64,000 bases of DNA from Hyphomicrobiales bacterium (GTDB taxonomy: Bacteria > Pseudomonadota > Alphaproteobacteria > Rhizobiales > Rhizobiaceae): NCBI GenBank assembly GCA_900468805.1, contig UEIF01000014.1, positions 88,865 through 152,864 of the forward strand, written 5' to 3'. Position 1 is the stretch's first letter; the number at the start of each line of letters is the position of its first letter. The notes below the pieces were generated by a model. That model searched no databases. It had not been told where the DNA came from and saw only the letters and a program-made list of their open reading frames with translations. This document shows positions 9,979-19,079 of the stretch, piece by piece. The translations under genes and the position numbers were made by a program.

Positions 9979-11013
9979 ATGAGTCAGTGGAAGCGGCGGC
10001 TGAAGCGCATCGCGATCGGCAGCGGGCTGGAAGCGGCCTGGCTGGCGAATGCCGCCGGGCTCATGAAAGAGGCCCGCGGACGCGGCGTCATCTTTACACT
10101 TCATCACGTGCGCCCGCATGTCGCCCAGCCGTTCGAGCCGAACCGACACCTTGAAATCACACCGGAATTTCTGGATGCCGCGCTTCGACGGCTGAAGCGG
10201 AGCGGCTATCGTTTCGTACCGCTCGAAGCGGTGCCCTCCCTCTTGTCGGACCCGCAGGACGATCGGCTGTTTGCCGCCTTCACGCTGGATGACGGATATC
10301 GCAACAATCTCGACCATGCCCTGCCCGTCTTCGAACGGCATCGGGCTCCCTTTACCGTTTTCATAACACAAGGCTTTGCCGAAGGCTCGCACAGCATCTG
10401 GTGGGAAACGCTGGCGCTGCTGCTCGGCAGGGAGAACAGCGTCGAATTCAACTTCGGCCGCGGGCGGGAGAGACTGGCGCTCGACACGCCGGTCCGGAAA
10501 TGGCACGCCTTCGACCGGCTTGCCGAGTTTATCCACAGGCTGGACGAGAGCCGCGCCATCTCAGAGGTGGACGCGCTGGCCCGGCGCCACGGAATTGAGC
10601 CGGTCGACATCACGCGGGAACTGGTCATGGGGCCGCAGGAGCTGCGCAAGCTCGCGGCAAGCCCGCTCGCCAGTCTCGGCGCCCATACGATCAGCCATCG
10701 GGAGCTGGCCCGCCTGCCGCAGGCGGAAGCGCGGATCGAGATGGAAATCTCGGCCGATTATGTCGAGCGGATCACCGGCATTCGCCCTCGGGCGATCGCC
10801 TATCCCTACGGCACGCCGGAGGCTGCGACAGGCCGGGAAGCTGGCGTTGCGGCAAATCTCGGCTTTTCCGTCGCGGTCACAACGCAGCCGGGCTTCCCGG
10901 CCGCAAGCAACGCCACCTATATGTCGCGCATTTCGCTCAACGGGTTTTACCAGAAGCCACGCTACGTTTCGGCGCTGGCCTCGGGCATTCCCTTGAAACT
11001 GCTCGGAAAATAA
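9979..11013 (+). CDS. Polysaccharide deacetylase (NodB/CE4 family)
   Basis: A 344-residue protein with a NodB-homology fold, expected to remove N- or O-acetyl groups from a polysaccharide. The metal and catalytic motifs are FTLDDGYRNN (D104, D105), the histidine motif HTISH in LGAHTISHREL, and AYPYG. It has no obvious signal peptide; the N-terminus is basic (MSQWKRRLKR), so action may be cytoplasmic. I used the ATG at 9979; an in-frame start 45 bases upstream is possible. It is divergent from the carboxypeptidase and ends 5 bases from the convergent pdxH stop. It is not accompanied by other nod genes, so it is not assigned as NodB. Confidence 0.85.
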   Translation: MSQWKRRLKRIAIGSGLEAAWLANAAGLMKEARGRGVIFTLHHVRPHVAQPFEPNRHLEITPEFLDAALRRLKRSGYRFVPLEAVPSLLSDPQDDRLFAAFTLDDGYRNNLDHALPVFERHRAPFTVFITQGFAEGSHSIWWETLALLLGRENSVEFNFGRGRERLALDTPVRKWHAFDRLAEFIHRLDESRAISEVDALARRHGIEPVDITRELVMGPQELRKLAASPLASLGAHTISHRELARLPQAEARIEMEISADYVERITGIRPRAIAYPYGTPEAATGREAGVAANLGFSVAVTTQPGFPAASNATYMSRISLNGFYQKPRYVSALASGIPLKLLGK

Positions 11014-11018
11014 CGCCT

Positions 11019-11639
11019 CTAGGGATACATCCTCACCTTATCCCAGGCGCCTTCCGGTGCGGGGCGATGAAACTCGATGCGGTCGTGCAGACGGAATTTC
11101 TGGTCTTTCCAGAACTCGATCGAGGTCGGGCGGATCCGGAAGCCGGACCAGTAGGACGGACGCGGGATTTCGCCGATTGCGTAGCGCGCCGTATATTCGG
11201 CAACGGCCTTTTCCAGTGCAAAACGGCTTTCGAGCGGGCGCGACTGCTTGGAAGCCCAGGCACCGATGCGGCTGCCACGGGCGCGGGTGGCGAAATAAGC
11301 GTCGGCTTCGGTATCGGTGACCAATTCGACGGGGCCGCGAACCCTCACCTGACGGCGCAATGTTTTCCAGTGGAAACACATGGCGGCTTTCCTCTGCCCC
11401 AAGATTTCGCGACCTTTCCGGCTCTCGAAATTCGTGTAGAAGACGAATCCGTCGGTATCGAAACCCTTCAGGAGAACCATGCGGACATTGGGCAGTCCAT
11501 CTTCATCGACCGTCGCGAGCGCGACAGCATTGGGGTCGTTGACTTCGGAAGCCTCCGCCTCCTTCAGCCATTCCCCAAAGAGCTTGAAGGGCTCTTCACT
11601 TTCGGTAAAGTCACCACCTGTTAACCCGTTTGCCGACAT
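11019..11639 (-). CDS. pdxH: Pyridoxamine 5'-phosphate oxidase
   Basis: FMN-dependent oxidase that converts pyridoxine or pyridoxamine 5'-phosphate to pyridoxal 5'-phosphate, the last step of vitamin B6 synthesis and salvage. The 206-residue protein shows the family blocks [44 protein letters not shown] and the C-terminal [10 protein letters not shown] and W..VRMYP. Length is normal. It is divergent from the lipoprotein gene, with a 64-base gap, and converges on the deacetylase gene. Confidence 0.95.
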   Translation of the reverse strand: MSANGLTGGDFTESEEPFKLFGEWLKEAEASEVNDPNAVALATVDEDGLPNVRMVLLKGFDTDGFVFYTNFESRKGREILGQRKAAMCFHWKTLRRQVRVRGPVELVTDTEADAYFATRARGSRIGAWASKQSRPLESRFALEKAVAEYTARYAIGEIPRPSYWSGFRIRPTSIEFWKDQKFRLHDRIEFHRPAPEGAWDKVRMYP

Positions 11640-11703
11640 ATTAATTCAAATCCCGCGATTTATTAAAACTGACCCAGCCTTTGAAGCTGGGGAAGGATAC
11701 AGG

Positions 11704-12162
11704 GTGGAAGTCATAGCAAAGACACCTCGCCATACAAAGGGTTCGCTGCGTCGCAGCTTCAGACTCTCCATCGTCAGTATCGCGATTCTGTCACTTTCCG
11801 GCTGCGTGGCTGGAGGGTTCGATTTCCTGAGTTCGGCAAAGGTCGACCGTTCGGTGGCAACCGGCACGGTGCCGCAGCCCGCTCCCAGCACAGATACGCT
11901 TTCAGACGAGATGACGGTGCGCAACGCCGTGACCTCCGCCGATATCCAGAAGCTCGAGGGACAGCCGCTTCCCTGGGCCAATGCCTCGACCGGCAGCGCC
12001 GGCATCATCGACACGATCGTCGAGAATAATGACGCCGGCCAAGTCTGCCGCCAGTTCCGCACGACGCGGCACTCCTATGTCGGCATCGCCAAATTCTTTG
12101 GCAAGACCTGCCTCGTCGGCGGTGGCAACTGGCAGCTTTTGAGCTTCCAGCCGGAAAGCTGA
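11704..12162 (+). CDS. RT0821/Lpp0805-type surface lipoprotein
   Basis: A 152-residue predicted lipoprotein. After a basic N-terminus and hydrophobic stretch, the lipobox LSLSGC is followed by a linker and a C-terminal domain containing AGQVCRQFRTTRHSYVGIAK, resembling the 17-kDa antigen/RT0821 family of outer-membrane-associated proteins. The start is the GTG at 11704, with GGAAGGA six bases upstream; longer frames run into pdxH's antisense region. Function is unknown. It is divergent from pdxH and followed by a 288-base gap before the DnaJ-like gene. Confidence 0.75.
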   Translation: MEVIAKTPRHTKGSLRRSFRLSIVSIAILSLSGCVAGGFDFLSSAKVDRSVATGTVPQPAPSTDTLSDEMTVRNAVTSADIQKLEGQPLPWANASTGSAGIIDTIVENNDAGQVCRQFRTTRHSYVGIAKFFGKTCLVGGGNWQLLSFQPES

Positions 12163-12450
12163 CCCTGTCTGTCCACCTGTTTCGGCACGATGCGCCCCTG
12201 ACACGCCAGGGTTAATGTGCCGTGCCGATTCGCCTCAATGTTTAGTGAAAGGCTAACCATTCGCGGCAAAACACCCCATATCCAAGTTCGGAAATAAGAA
12301 GTGATTAGCAACTCTCCCGCACGATCGGCCGACGAGCGGGCTTTCCTTTCGCAACAGCGAACCGGACGGCGCGTCTGAGTTGATTATTCGGTTTCCGGGA
12401 ACGGCCACGAGGAACATGCCTCCCGGATTGCGACAGCGGCGGTGCGAACA

Positions 12451-13647
12451 ATGCGTGATCCATACAAGATATTGGGCGTCAAGCGTGACGCGGCGGCGGA
12501 CGAAATAAAGGCGGCCTGGCGCAACATGGCCAAGGCCGTGCATCCCGATCACAATCAGGGTGACCCGACGGCGACCGCGCGTTTTGCCGAGATCGGCCGC
12601 GCCTATGAAACGCTGAAAGATCCGAGGAAGCGCAATCTCTTCGACAATGCCGTGCGCATGGCAGAAGCCAAGAAGCAGGAACAAACGATCATGCAGCAGC
12701 GGCACGCGGCCCGTGAGGCCGCCGTCCGCGCAAAGACTGCACAGGCCAACGCCGAGCGCGTGATGGAAGAGCTTGCGCGCGCCAATGCCAATGCGCAGAA
12801 GGCTGCCGCGGCAGCAGGTGTTAAACAGCAGCAGGCCGGCGCAACGGAAGCTGCGGAAGAGATGGTCGAGCGCATCTTCGGCGCGCAGACAGCCCGCACT
12901 GCCGGCGCACAGGCCCAATCGCAGGCCCAGCAGGCGCATTCTCAGCAGGCGCAGGCCAAGCCGCATGCAGCCGAGGCGGCCAAGGCGCCAGAACAGGAAA
13001 CCCCGGAATCCGAACCCGCCAGGGCAGAGGACGAGCAGACAGAGGCCTCTGTTACCGGCGGCGCCAACATGTCGCTGCCACTCAGCCTTTTGACCTCGCT
13101 TGTGCGCCGCTTCACCGGCGCCGGCCAGCCGGGTCTTGAGAAGGCGCCAGACGAAGTGGCGACCGCGACCGTGACGATCGAAGACATCATGAAGGGAAGC
13201 TGGACGACTGTTTCCCTTCCGGAAGGCCGCGAAGTCGGATTCGCCCTGCCGGCCGGCACGACAGAAGGCCACCAGATCCGGCTCAAGGGCCAGGGTTTCA
13301 AGCTACCGGGCATGCAGCGCGGCGACGCCGTGATCAATATCCATATCGCCGCCGACCCACGCTTCACCGTCGACGGTTTCGACGTACATGTGGTGCTGCC
13401 GTTGAACATCGAGAATGCGGTGCTCGGCACCGAGGCGCGTATCGACGGTCCGCAGGGACCGCTCAATGTGACGGTTCCTGCCTGGTCCGGCTCCGACAAG
13501 ACGATCCGCATTCCCGACAAGGGCCTGCCCAACGACAGCGGCGGAAAAGGCGATCTCGTCGTGGAATTGCGCATTATGTTGTGGGAAAAACCCGACGACA
13601 AGGTCACCGATCTCATGCGGAGCATGCGTGAAGGGCTGTTTTTATGA
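12451..13647 (+). CDS. DnaJ-like co-chaperone (CbpA type, no zinc finger)
   Basis: A 398-residue protein with an N-terminal J domain (residues 1-67, RDPYKILGVKRDAAADEIKA) carrying the HPD motif (HPDHNQGD) that stimulates DnaK ATPase. It is followed by an Ala/Gln/Glu-rich low-complexity segment of roughly 150 residues and a C-terminal DnaJ-type substrate-binding domain (from about 235, TATVTIEDIMKGSWTTVSLP). The cysteine-rich zinc-finger domain of DnaJ is absent, so it is CbpA- or DjlA-like in layout. I chose the ATG at 12451; a GTG nine bases upstream is possible. It lies immediately upstream of fabI. Confidence 0.88.
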   Translation: MRDPYKILGVKRDAAADEIKAAWRNMAKAVHPDHNQGDPTATARFAEIGRAYETLKDPRKRNLFDNAVRMAEAKKQEQTIMQQRHAAREAAVRAKTAQANAERVMEELARANANAQKAAAAAGVKQQQAGATEAAEEMVERIFGAQTARTAGAQAQSQAQQAHSQQAQAKPHAAEAAKAPEQETPESEPARAEDEQTEASVTGGANMSLPLSLLTSLVRRFTGAGQPGLEKAPDEVATATVTIEDIMKGSWTTVSLPEGREVGFALPAGTTEGHQIRLKGQGFKLPGMQRGDAVINIHIAADPRFTVDGFDVHVVLPLNIENAVLGTEARIDGPQGPLNVTVPAWSGSDKTIRIPDKGLPNDSGGKGDLVVELRIMLWEKPDDKVTDLMRSMREGLFL

Positions 13648-13690
13648 AATTTCGGTGACAATCGCACCCTTTGTTACGATCCCTAACAGT

Positions 13691-13748
13691 TGATGATCTT
13701 TGCCAAGCTTGAACCGATTAACGGCCTATGCCATAGGCAGGATCATCA
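13691..13748. promoter_or_regulatory. Nested inverted repeats upstream of fabI
   Basis: Outer arms TGATGATC (13691-13698) and GATCATCA (13741-13748) enclose a perfect inner palindrome GCCTATGCCATAGGC (13724-13738). The set ends 22 bases before the fabI ATG, so it could be an operator or an mRNA leader structure. No T-tract follows, which argues against a simple terminator for the DnaJ-like gene. Confidence 0.5.
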
Positions 13749-13769
13749 GAATTCCTAGGGAAACGAAAT

Positions 13770-14588
13770 ATGGCTCAAGCATCCGGCCTCATGGCAGGCA
13801 AACGCGGCGTCATCATGGGTGTCGCCAACAATCGTTCGATTGCGTGGGGTATTGCTAAGGCCATTCATGCGCAGGGCGGAGAAGTTGCATTCACCTACCA
13901 GGGCGACGCCCTGAAGAAGCGTGTGGAGCCCCTGGCTGCCGAAATCGGCGCTGTCATGGTCGGCCATTGTGACGTGAGCGACGAATCCACGATCGATGCC
14001 GTTTTCGAAAATGTCGAGAAGCTGTGGGGCAAGATCGATTTCATCGTGCATGCCATCGGTTTTTCCGACAAGGATGAGCTGACCGGTCGCTACGTCGATA
14101 CTTCGCCTGACAATTTCACCAAGACCATGCAGATCTCCGTCTACTCCTTCACCTCGGTCGCTCGCCGCGCCGAGAAGCTGATGACGGAGGGTGGTTCGAT
14201 GCTCACCCTCACCTATTACGGTGCAGAAAAGGTGATGCCGAACTACAATGTCATGGGTGTCGCCAAGGCGGCGCTTGAAGCCAGCGTTAAGTATCTCGCC
14301 GTCGACCTCGGACCGAAGAACATCCGCGTCAACGCCGTTTCGGCTGGCCCGATCAAAACGCTCGCCGCCTCCGGCATCGGCGATTTCCGCTACATCCTCA
14401 AGTGGAACGAATACAATGCGCCGCTGCGCCGTACCGTGACCATCGAGGAAGTGGGCGATGTCGGCCTCTATCTTCTCTCGGACCTGTCGCGTTCGGTGAC
14501 GGGTGAAGTGCATCATGCCGACAGCGGCTATCATGTCATCGGCATGAAGGCTGTGGACGCGCCTGATATTTCCGTCATCAAGGACTGA
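13770..14588 (+). CDS. fabI: Enoyl-[acyl-carrier-protein] reductase (NADH)
   Basis: Last step of the fatty-acid elongation cycle, reducing trans-2-enoyl-ACP with NADH in the cytoplasm; the family is the target of triclosan. The 272-residue protein shows the FabI-type nucleotide motif GVANNRSIAWGIA and the catalytic Tyr-x6-Lys pair in YNVMGVAK (Y159, K166), which distinguishes FabI from ordinary SDRs (YxxxK). AGGGAAA precedes the ATG. A histidine phosphatase gene follows after about 30 bases and may share the transcript. Confidence 0.95.
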   Translation: MAQASGLMAGKRGVIMGVANNRSIAWGIAKAIHAQGGEVAFTYQGDALKKRVEPLAAEIGAVMVGHCDVSDESTIDAVFENVEKLWGKIDFIVHAIGFSDKDELTGRYVDTSPDNFTKTMQISVYSFTSVARRAEKLMTEGGSMLTLTYYGAEKVMPNYNVMGVAKAALEASVKYLAVDLGPKNIRVNAVSAGPIKTLAASGIGDFRYILKWNEYNAPLRRTVTIEEVGDVGLYLLSDLSRSVTGEVHHADSGYHVIGMKAVDAPDISVIKD

Positions 14589-14620
14589 GGCGTCCTAGCC
14601 CCTAAGTGGAGCCGATCCCC

Positions 14621-15211
14621 GTGCTTATCTATGTGATCAGACACGGCCAGACCGACTGGAATGCTGAGCGGCGCCTGCAGGGGCAGAAGGATATTCCGAT
14701 CAACGCGATCGGCCGCGAACAGGCGAAGCAGAACGGGATCGCCCTTGCGGCGATCCTGAAGGGCGAAGATGCGGAGTTCGATTTCGTCGCAAGCCCGCTC
14801 GGACGCACGCGCGAGACCATGGAGATCATGCGATCAGCCATGGGGCTCCCGCCCGGGGAATACCGCACCGACGAACGCCTGGTCGAAGTCTCCTTCGGCG
14901 ACTGGGAAGGCCACACGCTCAAGCAGCTCCGGGCCTCGCAGGCCGAGCGCGTCACAGAACGCAACATCAACAAATGGGATTTCATTCCGCCGGGCGAGGA
15001 TGCGGAAAGCTACGAGATCATGTCGTGGCGGACCGGCGCATGGCTGAATTCGGTCGATCGGCCAACCGTCTGCGTTACCCACGGCGGCGTCATCAGAAGC
15101 CTATTCAAGATGATCTCCAACCTGCCGAAGGACGTCGCCTCCGAGGGCGAAATTCCCCAGGACCGTATTTTGAAGATCGAGACGTCGCAGAGCCTGATCG
15201 GCTGGATCTAG
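14621..15211 (+). CDS. Histidine phosphatase (phosphoglycerate mutase-like)
   Basis: A 196-residue protein of the histidine phosphatase superfamily. The phosphate-accepting motif is IRHGQTDWN (H8), with a second conserved histidine in VTHGGVIRSL and the conserved SPLGRTRETM. I chose the GTG at 14621, preceded by GGAG; a GTG at 14606 has poorer spacing. Such proteins are annotated phosphoglycerate mutase, but many are phosphatases for sugar phosphates or nucleotides; the substrate is not predictable here. It follows fabI closely and converges on the DUF1344 gene. Confidence 0.85.
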   Translation: MLIYVIRHGQTDWNAERRLQGQKDIPINAIGREQAKQNGIALAAILKGEDAEFDFVASPLGRTRETMEIMRSAMGLPPGEYRTDERLVEVSFGDWEGHTLKQLRASQAERVTERNINKWDFIPPGEDAESYEIMSWRTGAWLNSVDRPTVCVTHGGVIRSLFKMISNLPKDVASEGEIPQDRILKIETSQSLIGWI

Positions 15212-15223
15212 TCCATTCTGGGC

Positions 15224-15484
15224 TTATTTGACGATATCGAGATCGTTGATGACGCGCTTGCCGTCGACTTCCGTATAGAAGATCACAACCTTGACGCCGG
15301 CCTTCAGGCCTTCGAAATCGAACTCTTCGGGCGCCTGATAGGTCTTGCCGTCATCGAGCGTCAGGACAAGATTGGTCGTGTCGACCTTCTTGATCGTCGC
15401 CTCAACATCAGCGCTCTCGGCAAAACTGCTCATGGGCGAAAGAAAATTTGCCGTGGCCAGAAGCGTAGCAATAACGAAACGCAT
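15224..15484 (-). CDS. DUF1344 secreted small protein
   Basis: An 86-residue protein with a signal peptide (MRFVIATLLATANFLSPMSS, cleavage near FA-ES) and a small beta-rich domain (VEATIKKVDTTNLVLTLDDG). I chose the ATG at 15484, with AAGGGA upstream. It matches what I recall of DUF1344, a short periplasmic family of unknown function widespread in rhizobia. It is divergent from the GGDEF-EAL gene and converges on the histidine phosphatase. Confidence 0.7.
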   Translation of the reverse strand: MRFVIATLLATANFLSPMSSFAESADVEATIKKVDTTNLVLTLDDGKTYQAPEEFDFEGLKAGVKVVIFYTEVDGKRVINDLDIVK

Positions 15485-15715
15485 GTCGGCAATCCCTTTG
15501 AAACGTCGCCGTTGATATCGAGTGGCCACAGATAAACTCCTGAATATGGCGAAAATTGCCCGGAAGAATGGCTTTCGGCGCCCAATTGATGAATAGGATT
15601 TTACGGATAATCAAGAGGCCCCGTTCACCGTGCTTTTCTCTCTGTTTACGCGATTTAGCAGCTCCGAATGCGCGCAATCGTAAATTAACCCCCGCACCCT
15701 AAAGTCGATGCGAAT

Positions 15716-18700
15716 GTGGGGGTGTGTGATTTGCAATTCCGGCTGAGCAACAGCAACCGGCTGCGGCGTGTTCTGAAGAATACGCGTGTCTCGCTGCTGG
15801 TTTCCGCCCTCGTGGCCGTCGTCGTTGTTGGCGTCGGCTTTGCACTCGACAGTGCCAATACTGCCGCCCATCTGCGCGAGCTGCAAATCCATACTGAAAA
15901 CGAGACGAACCTGATCCGTGCCCGCATGACGGCGCAGATCAACATGGACATCACTGCCGTCCGCGACCTTTCCAACCTGATCTCGCTCAGCACGCAGACG
16001 AACGAAGTGGAGATGGAGCGGCAGATCAACTGGCTGCTGATCCAGAACCCGAATTTCATCCATATTGCTGTCGCGCCTGATTTCATCGTCAAGTCGGTCT
16101 ATCCGGCGCAATCCGGCAAAGACCGAATCGGCAAGGATGTGCGGGACGTGCTGCTGCAGCGCATGTCGATCAGCCGCAATACCGGCGACCAGTCGGCCCG
16201 CTTCTATGGTCCTTTCAAGACGACGGATGCAGAAAACGCCTTCGCGATCTTCTTCCCTGTATTCGTCAAGCAGAACGGCCAGCGCCGCATCTGGGGGGCT
16301 GTCGAGGTGGTCATCGACCAGGACATGTTCTACGAGACGACGGGCCTGAAGCCCGCACGCAACAGCGAAAACCAGGAGCGCTATCCGCATCTCGACCATC
16401 TGTCGATCGCGGTCCGCGACATCGGCATTCCGGACGAAACGGCCGCACCCTTCTTCGGTCCTTCCGATATCTATAAGAAAGATCCGCTCCGCCGAAAAAT
16501 CAACTTCGCCGGCGGGCGATGGGAACTCGCGGCCGTACCGAACGCCGGCTGGCACGCTGTTCCCGAAAATCAGCCTGAACTGCGATTGATCATCGTCGCG
16601 GCAGGCTGCGTGATCATCATCCCGATCTTCTTCGCCACGTTGCTGCTCGGCGAACGCAACCGTAATATCGCGCAGCTCGAGGCCCGCGAGGGCAAACTTC
16701 TGGAGCTGTCGCAGCGCCTCAACCTGGCGCTTGAATCCTCCCGGATCGGCATCTGGGAGCTGCAGGAGAACGCCACCCACCTTACCTGGGATGCACGAGC
16801 ATCCACCCTCCACGGCCTCAAAGCGATGGAAGGCAGCCGGCCACTGGAAGTGTGGCTTTCGACGATCGCGCCCGAAGACCGGGAAATCGCCGAGGTTCAT
16901 TTCTTCGGTTGCAGCACCGCGGGGGAAGCCTGCACTGCGCAATACAGGGTGATGCGGGAAGACGGGCGCATTCGCCATCTGCGCTCTGTCGGCGCCTTCT
17001 ATACGGATGCCGGTGGCGCCGGAAAGACGATCGGCATCGTCTGGGATGTCACGGCCGACGCGGAAGTCACCAACACGCTTCGTCTCGCCAAGGAAACGAG
17101 CGAGCTCAAGAATGCCGAGCTGGAACTTGCGCTGGAGGAGCTTTCGAGCCGCGAGGCGGAGCTTTCCGAACTGTCCGGCAAACTCGATCTGGCACTCGAT
17201 TCCTATCAATGCGGCATTTGGGAAGCGATCCTCGGCAAATGCGGCTCGATCTGGGACGAGCGCATGCACGAGCTTTATGGACTGAAGCAGAGCAATGCCT
17301 TCGTGACCGAAGACGCCTGGCTCTCCTGCATCCATCCCGATGACCGCGGGCTGGCCCTCGAAAGCGCCAGGCATTTCAGGCAGCTCGGAGACACGCATAC
17401 GCTTGTCTGTCGCGTGCCGGACGAAAATGGCGGCTTTCGCTACGTGCGTTCCGTCGGCAAGGTGCACCGTACGCCGACCGGCGAGATGAAAATTATCGGC
17501 ATCGCCTTCGATTCGACCGAGGATGCGTTGATGACGCTGCGCCTCAAGGCCGCAAAGGATGAGGCGATTGCCAAGAATATCGAGCTGGAGCTTGCCAAGG
17601 ACCGGATCGAGCACAACTCCCTGCACGACCCGCTGACCTCGCTTGCCAACCGCCGCAAGCTCGATATCGCGCTGGAAAACCTGACGGATGCCGGCCACAG
17701 GGAGCGACAGAAATTCGCGATCCTGCATATCGACCTCGACCGTTTCAAGGAAATCAACGACACGTTGGGGCACGCAGCTGGTGATGCCATGCTGGTGCAT
17801 GCGTCGCGCGTGCTTTCCAGGAACTTGCGCGAGAGCGACGTCGTGGCCCGCATTGGCGGCGACGAGTTCGTCATCCTTTCCTTCGACGTCGGCGACAAGG
17901 ACATGGCGGAGCTTTCGGACCGTATCATCGAGGAGATGCGTCAGCCCATCGATTTCCAGGGTTTTTCCTGTCGCTGCGGCGTGTCGATCGGCATCGCACT
18001 GGCGAACGGCATCCATATCGATGCCCGCAAGGTACTGATCAATGCAGACATCGCGCTCTACCGGGCCAAGAGCCTTGGCCGCAACCGTTACGAATTCTTC
18101 AACCACAATCTGCAGGCCGACATCATCAACAACAAGCGCACGGCCGATGAGATCCTTGCCGGCATCGACAATGGCGAGTTCACGGCCTGGTATCAGCCGC
18201 AGTTCTGCGCACGGACGATGAAGCTGACCGGTGTAGAGGCGCTGGTACGCTGGCACCATCCCTCCAAGGGTCTGCTGACACCGGACAAATTCCTGCGCAT
18301 TGCCGACGAGATCAATGTCGTACAGACGCTCGACCGCATCGTCCTGGAAACGGCACTGCGCGACAAGATGCGCTGGGCGGCACAGGGCGTCTATGTTCCG
18401 AAAATCTCGGTCAACGTTTCGGCGCGGCGCCTGCATGATGGCAGCCTTCTGGACTCCCTTGGTGACCTGCAGATCCGCCCCGGCGAAATCTCCTTCGAAC
18501 TGGTGGAATCCATCTTCCTCGACGAAAGCGAGGACGTGGTCTCGCAGAATCTCGAACAGATCAAGGCGCTCGGCATCGATATCGAGATCGATGATTTCGG
18601 CACCGGCCATACCTCGATCGTCTCGCTGCTCAAGCTGAAGCCGAAACGGCTGAAGATCGACCGGCAGCTTGTGCAGCCGATCGTCGCTTCCTCGCAGGAG

Positions 18701-18904
18701 CGCACGCTCGTCAGCTCCATCATCGAGATCGCCCGCTCGCTTGGCGTCGAGACGGTGGCCGAGGGCGTCGAGACGATGGCGCATGCTGAACTGCTACGCG
18801 ATCTCGGCTGCGATCTCCTGCAGGGTTATGCCTTTGCACGCCCTCTCTCCTTCGACGATTTCGCGATCGAGGCGCGCGGCACGGCCTGGCTTCTGGCATC
18901 CTAG
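15716..18904 (+). CDS. Membrane PAS-GGDEF-EAL cyclic-di-GMP enzyme
   Basis: A protein of about 1062 residues combining diguanylate cyclase and phosphodiesterase domains. Order: membrane helix (about 24-44), periplasmic CHASE-like sensor (about 45-285), second helix (about 287-309), two PAS domains (about 326-600), GGDEF (about 625-790) and EAL (about 800-1055). The cyclase motif RIGGDEFVIL and an inhibitory I-site (RESD five residues upstream) are intact. The EAL domain keeps EALVRWHHP, SVNVSARRL, ELVES, DDFGTGHTS and the LKIDRQ lysine, so both activities may exist. The start is GTG at 15716 or TTG at 15731, the latter having GTGGGGGTG upstream. Confidence 0.93.
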   Translation: MGVCDLQFRLSNSNRLRRVLKNTRVSLLVSALVAVVVVGVGFALDSANTAAHLRELQIHTENETNLIRARMTAQINMDITAVRDLSNLISLSTQTNEVEMERQINWLLIQNPNFIHIAVAPDFIVKSVYPAQSGKDRIGKDVRDVLLQRMSISRNTGDQSARFYGPFKTTDAENAFAIFFPVFVKQNGQRRIWGAVEVVIDQDMFYETTGLKPARNSENQERYPHLDHLSIAVRDIGIPDETAAPFFGPSDIYKKDPLRRKINFAGGRWELAAVPNAGWHAVPENQPELRLIIVAAGCVIIIPIFFATLLLGERNRNIAQLEAREGKLLELSQRLNLALESSRIGIWELQENATHLTWDARASTLHGLKAMEGSRPLEVWLSTIAPEDREIAEVHFFGCSTAGEACTAQYRVMREDGRIRHLRSVGAFYTDAGGAGKTIGIVWDVTADAEVTNTLRLAKETSELKNAELELALEELSSREAELSELSGKLDLALDSYQCGIWEAILGKCGSIWDERMHELYGLKQSNAFVTEDAWLSCIHPDDRGLALESARHFRQLGDTHTLVCRVPDENGGFRYVRSVGKVHRTPTGEMKIIGIAFDSTEDALMTLRLKAAKDEAIAKNIELELAKDRIEHNSLHDPLTSLANRRKLDIALENLTDAGHRERQKFAILHIDLDRFKEINDTLGHAAGDAMLVHASRVLSRNLRESDVVARIGGDEFVILSFDVGDKDMAELSDRIIEEMRQPIDFQGFSCRCGVSIGIALANGIHIDARKVLINADIALYRAKSLGRNRYEFFNHNLQADIINNKRTADEILAGIDNGEFTAWYQPQFCARTMKLTGVEALVRWHHPSKGLLTPDKFLRIADEINVVQTLDRIVLETALRDKMRWAAQGVYVPKISVNVSARRLHDGSLLDSLGDLQIRPGEISFELVESIFLDESEDVVSQNLEQIKALGIDIEIDDFGTGHTSIVSLLKLKPKRLKIDRQLVQPIVASSQERTLVSSIIEIARSLGVETVAEGVETMAHAELLRDLGCDLLQGYAFARPLSFDDFAIEARGTAWLLAS

Positions 18905-18966
18905 CGCTGAAGCCAGCCACATCACCGTTCGCAGAGACCGGAAACACCATTCCCCGATAGCACCAT

Positions 18967-19004
18967 CAGGCGCAAAGAAAGGCTTTTGCCTGGGCGGTTT
19001 TTTG
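18967..19004 (+). terminator. Possible terminator after the GGDEF-EAL gene
   Basis: An imperfect hairpin (GCAAAG pairing with CTTTTGC) is followed by GGGCGG and a run of six T. The stem is not perfect, so this is tentative. Confidence 0.35.
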
Positions 19005-19079
19005 GCCTATGAGTGTCGCGCCTTTTTCGAGTAATGGCGCGGCCGGTGACGACTGGTTCCGCGCATCCGGCGGGAACAT

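Noticed and set aside
9979..11013. Assignment of the polysaccharide deacetylase as nodulation protein NodB
   Set aside because: The motifs are those of the broad CE4 family, but no other nod gene or nod box is present, and the protein is longer than typical NodB (about 215 residues).
15611..18784. A very long open reading frame (about 1057 codons) on the minus strand, antisense to the GGDEF-EAL gene
   Set aside because: It lies opposite a clearly real gene with intact GGDEF and EAL motifs. GC-rich third positions make such antisense frames open by chance; the translated sequence shows no family pattern.
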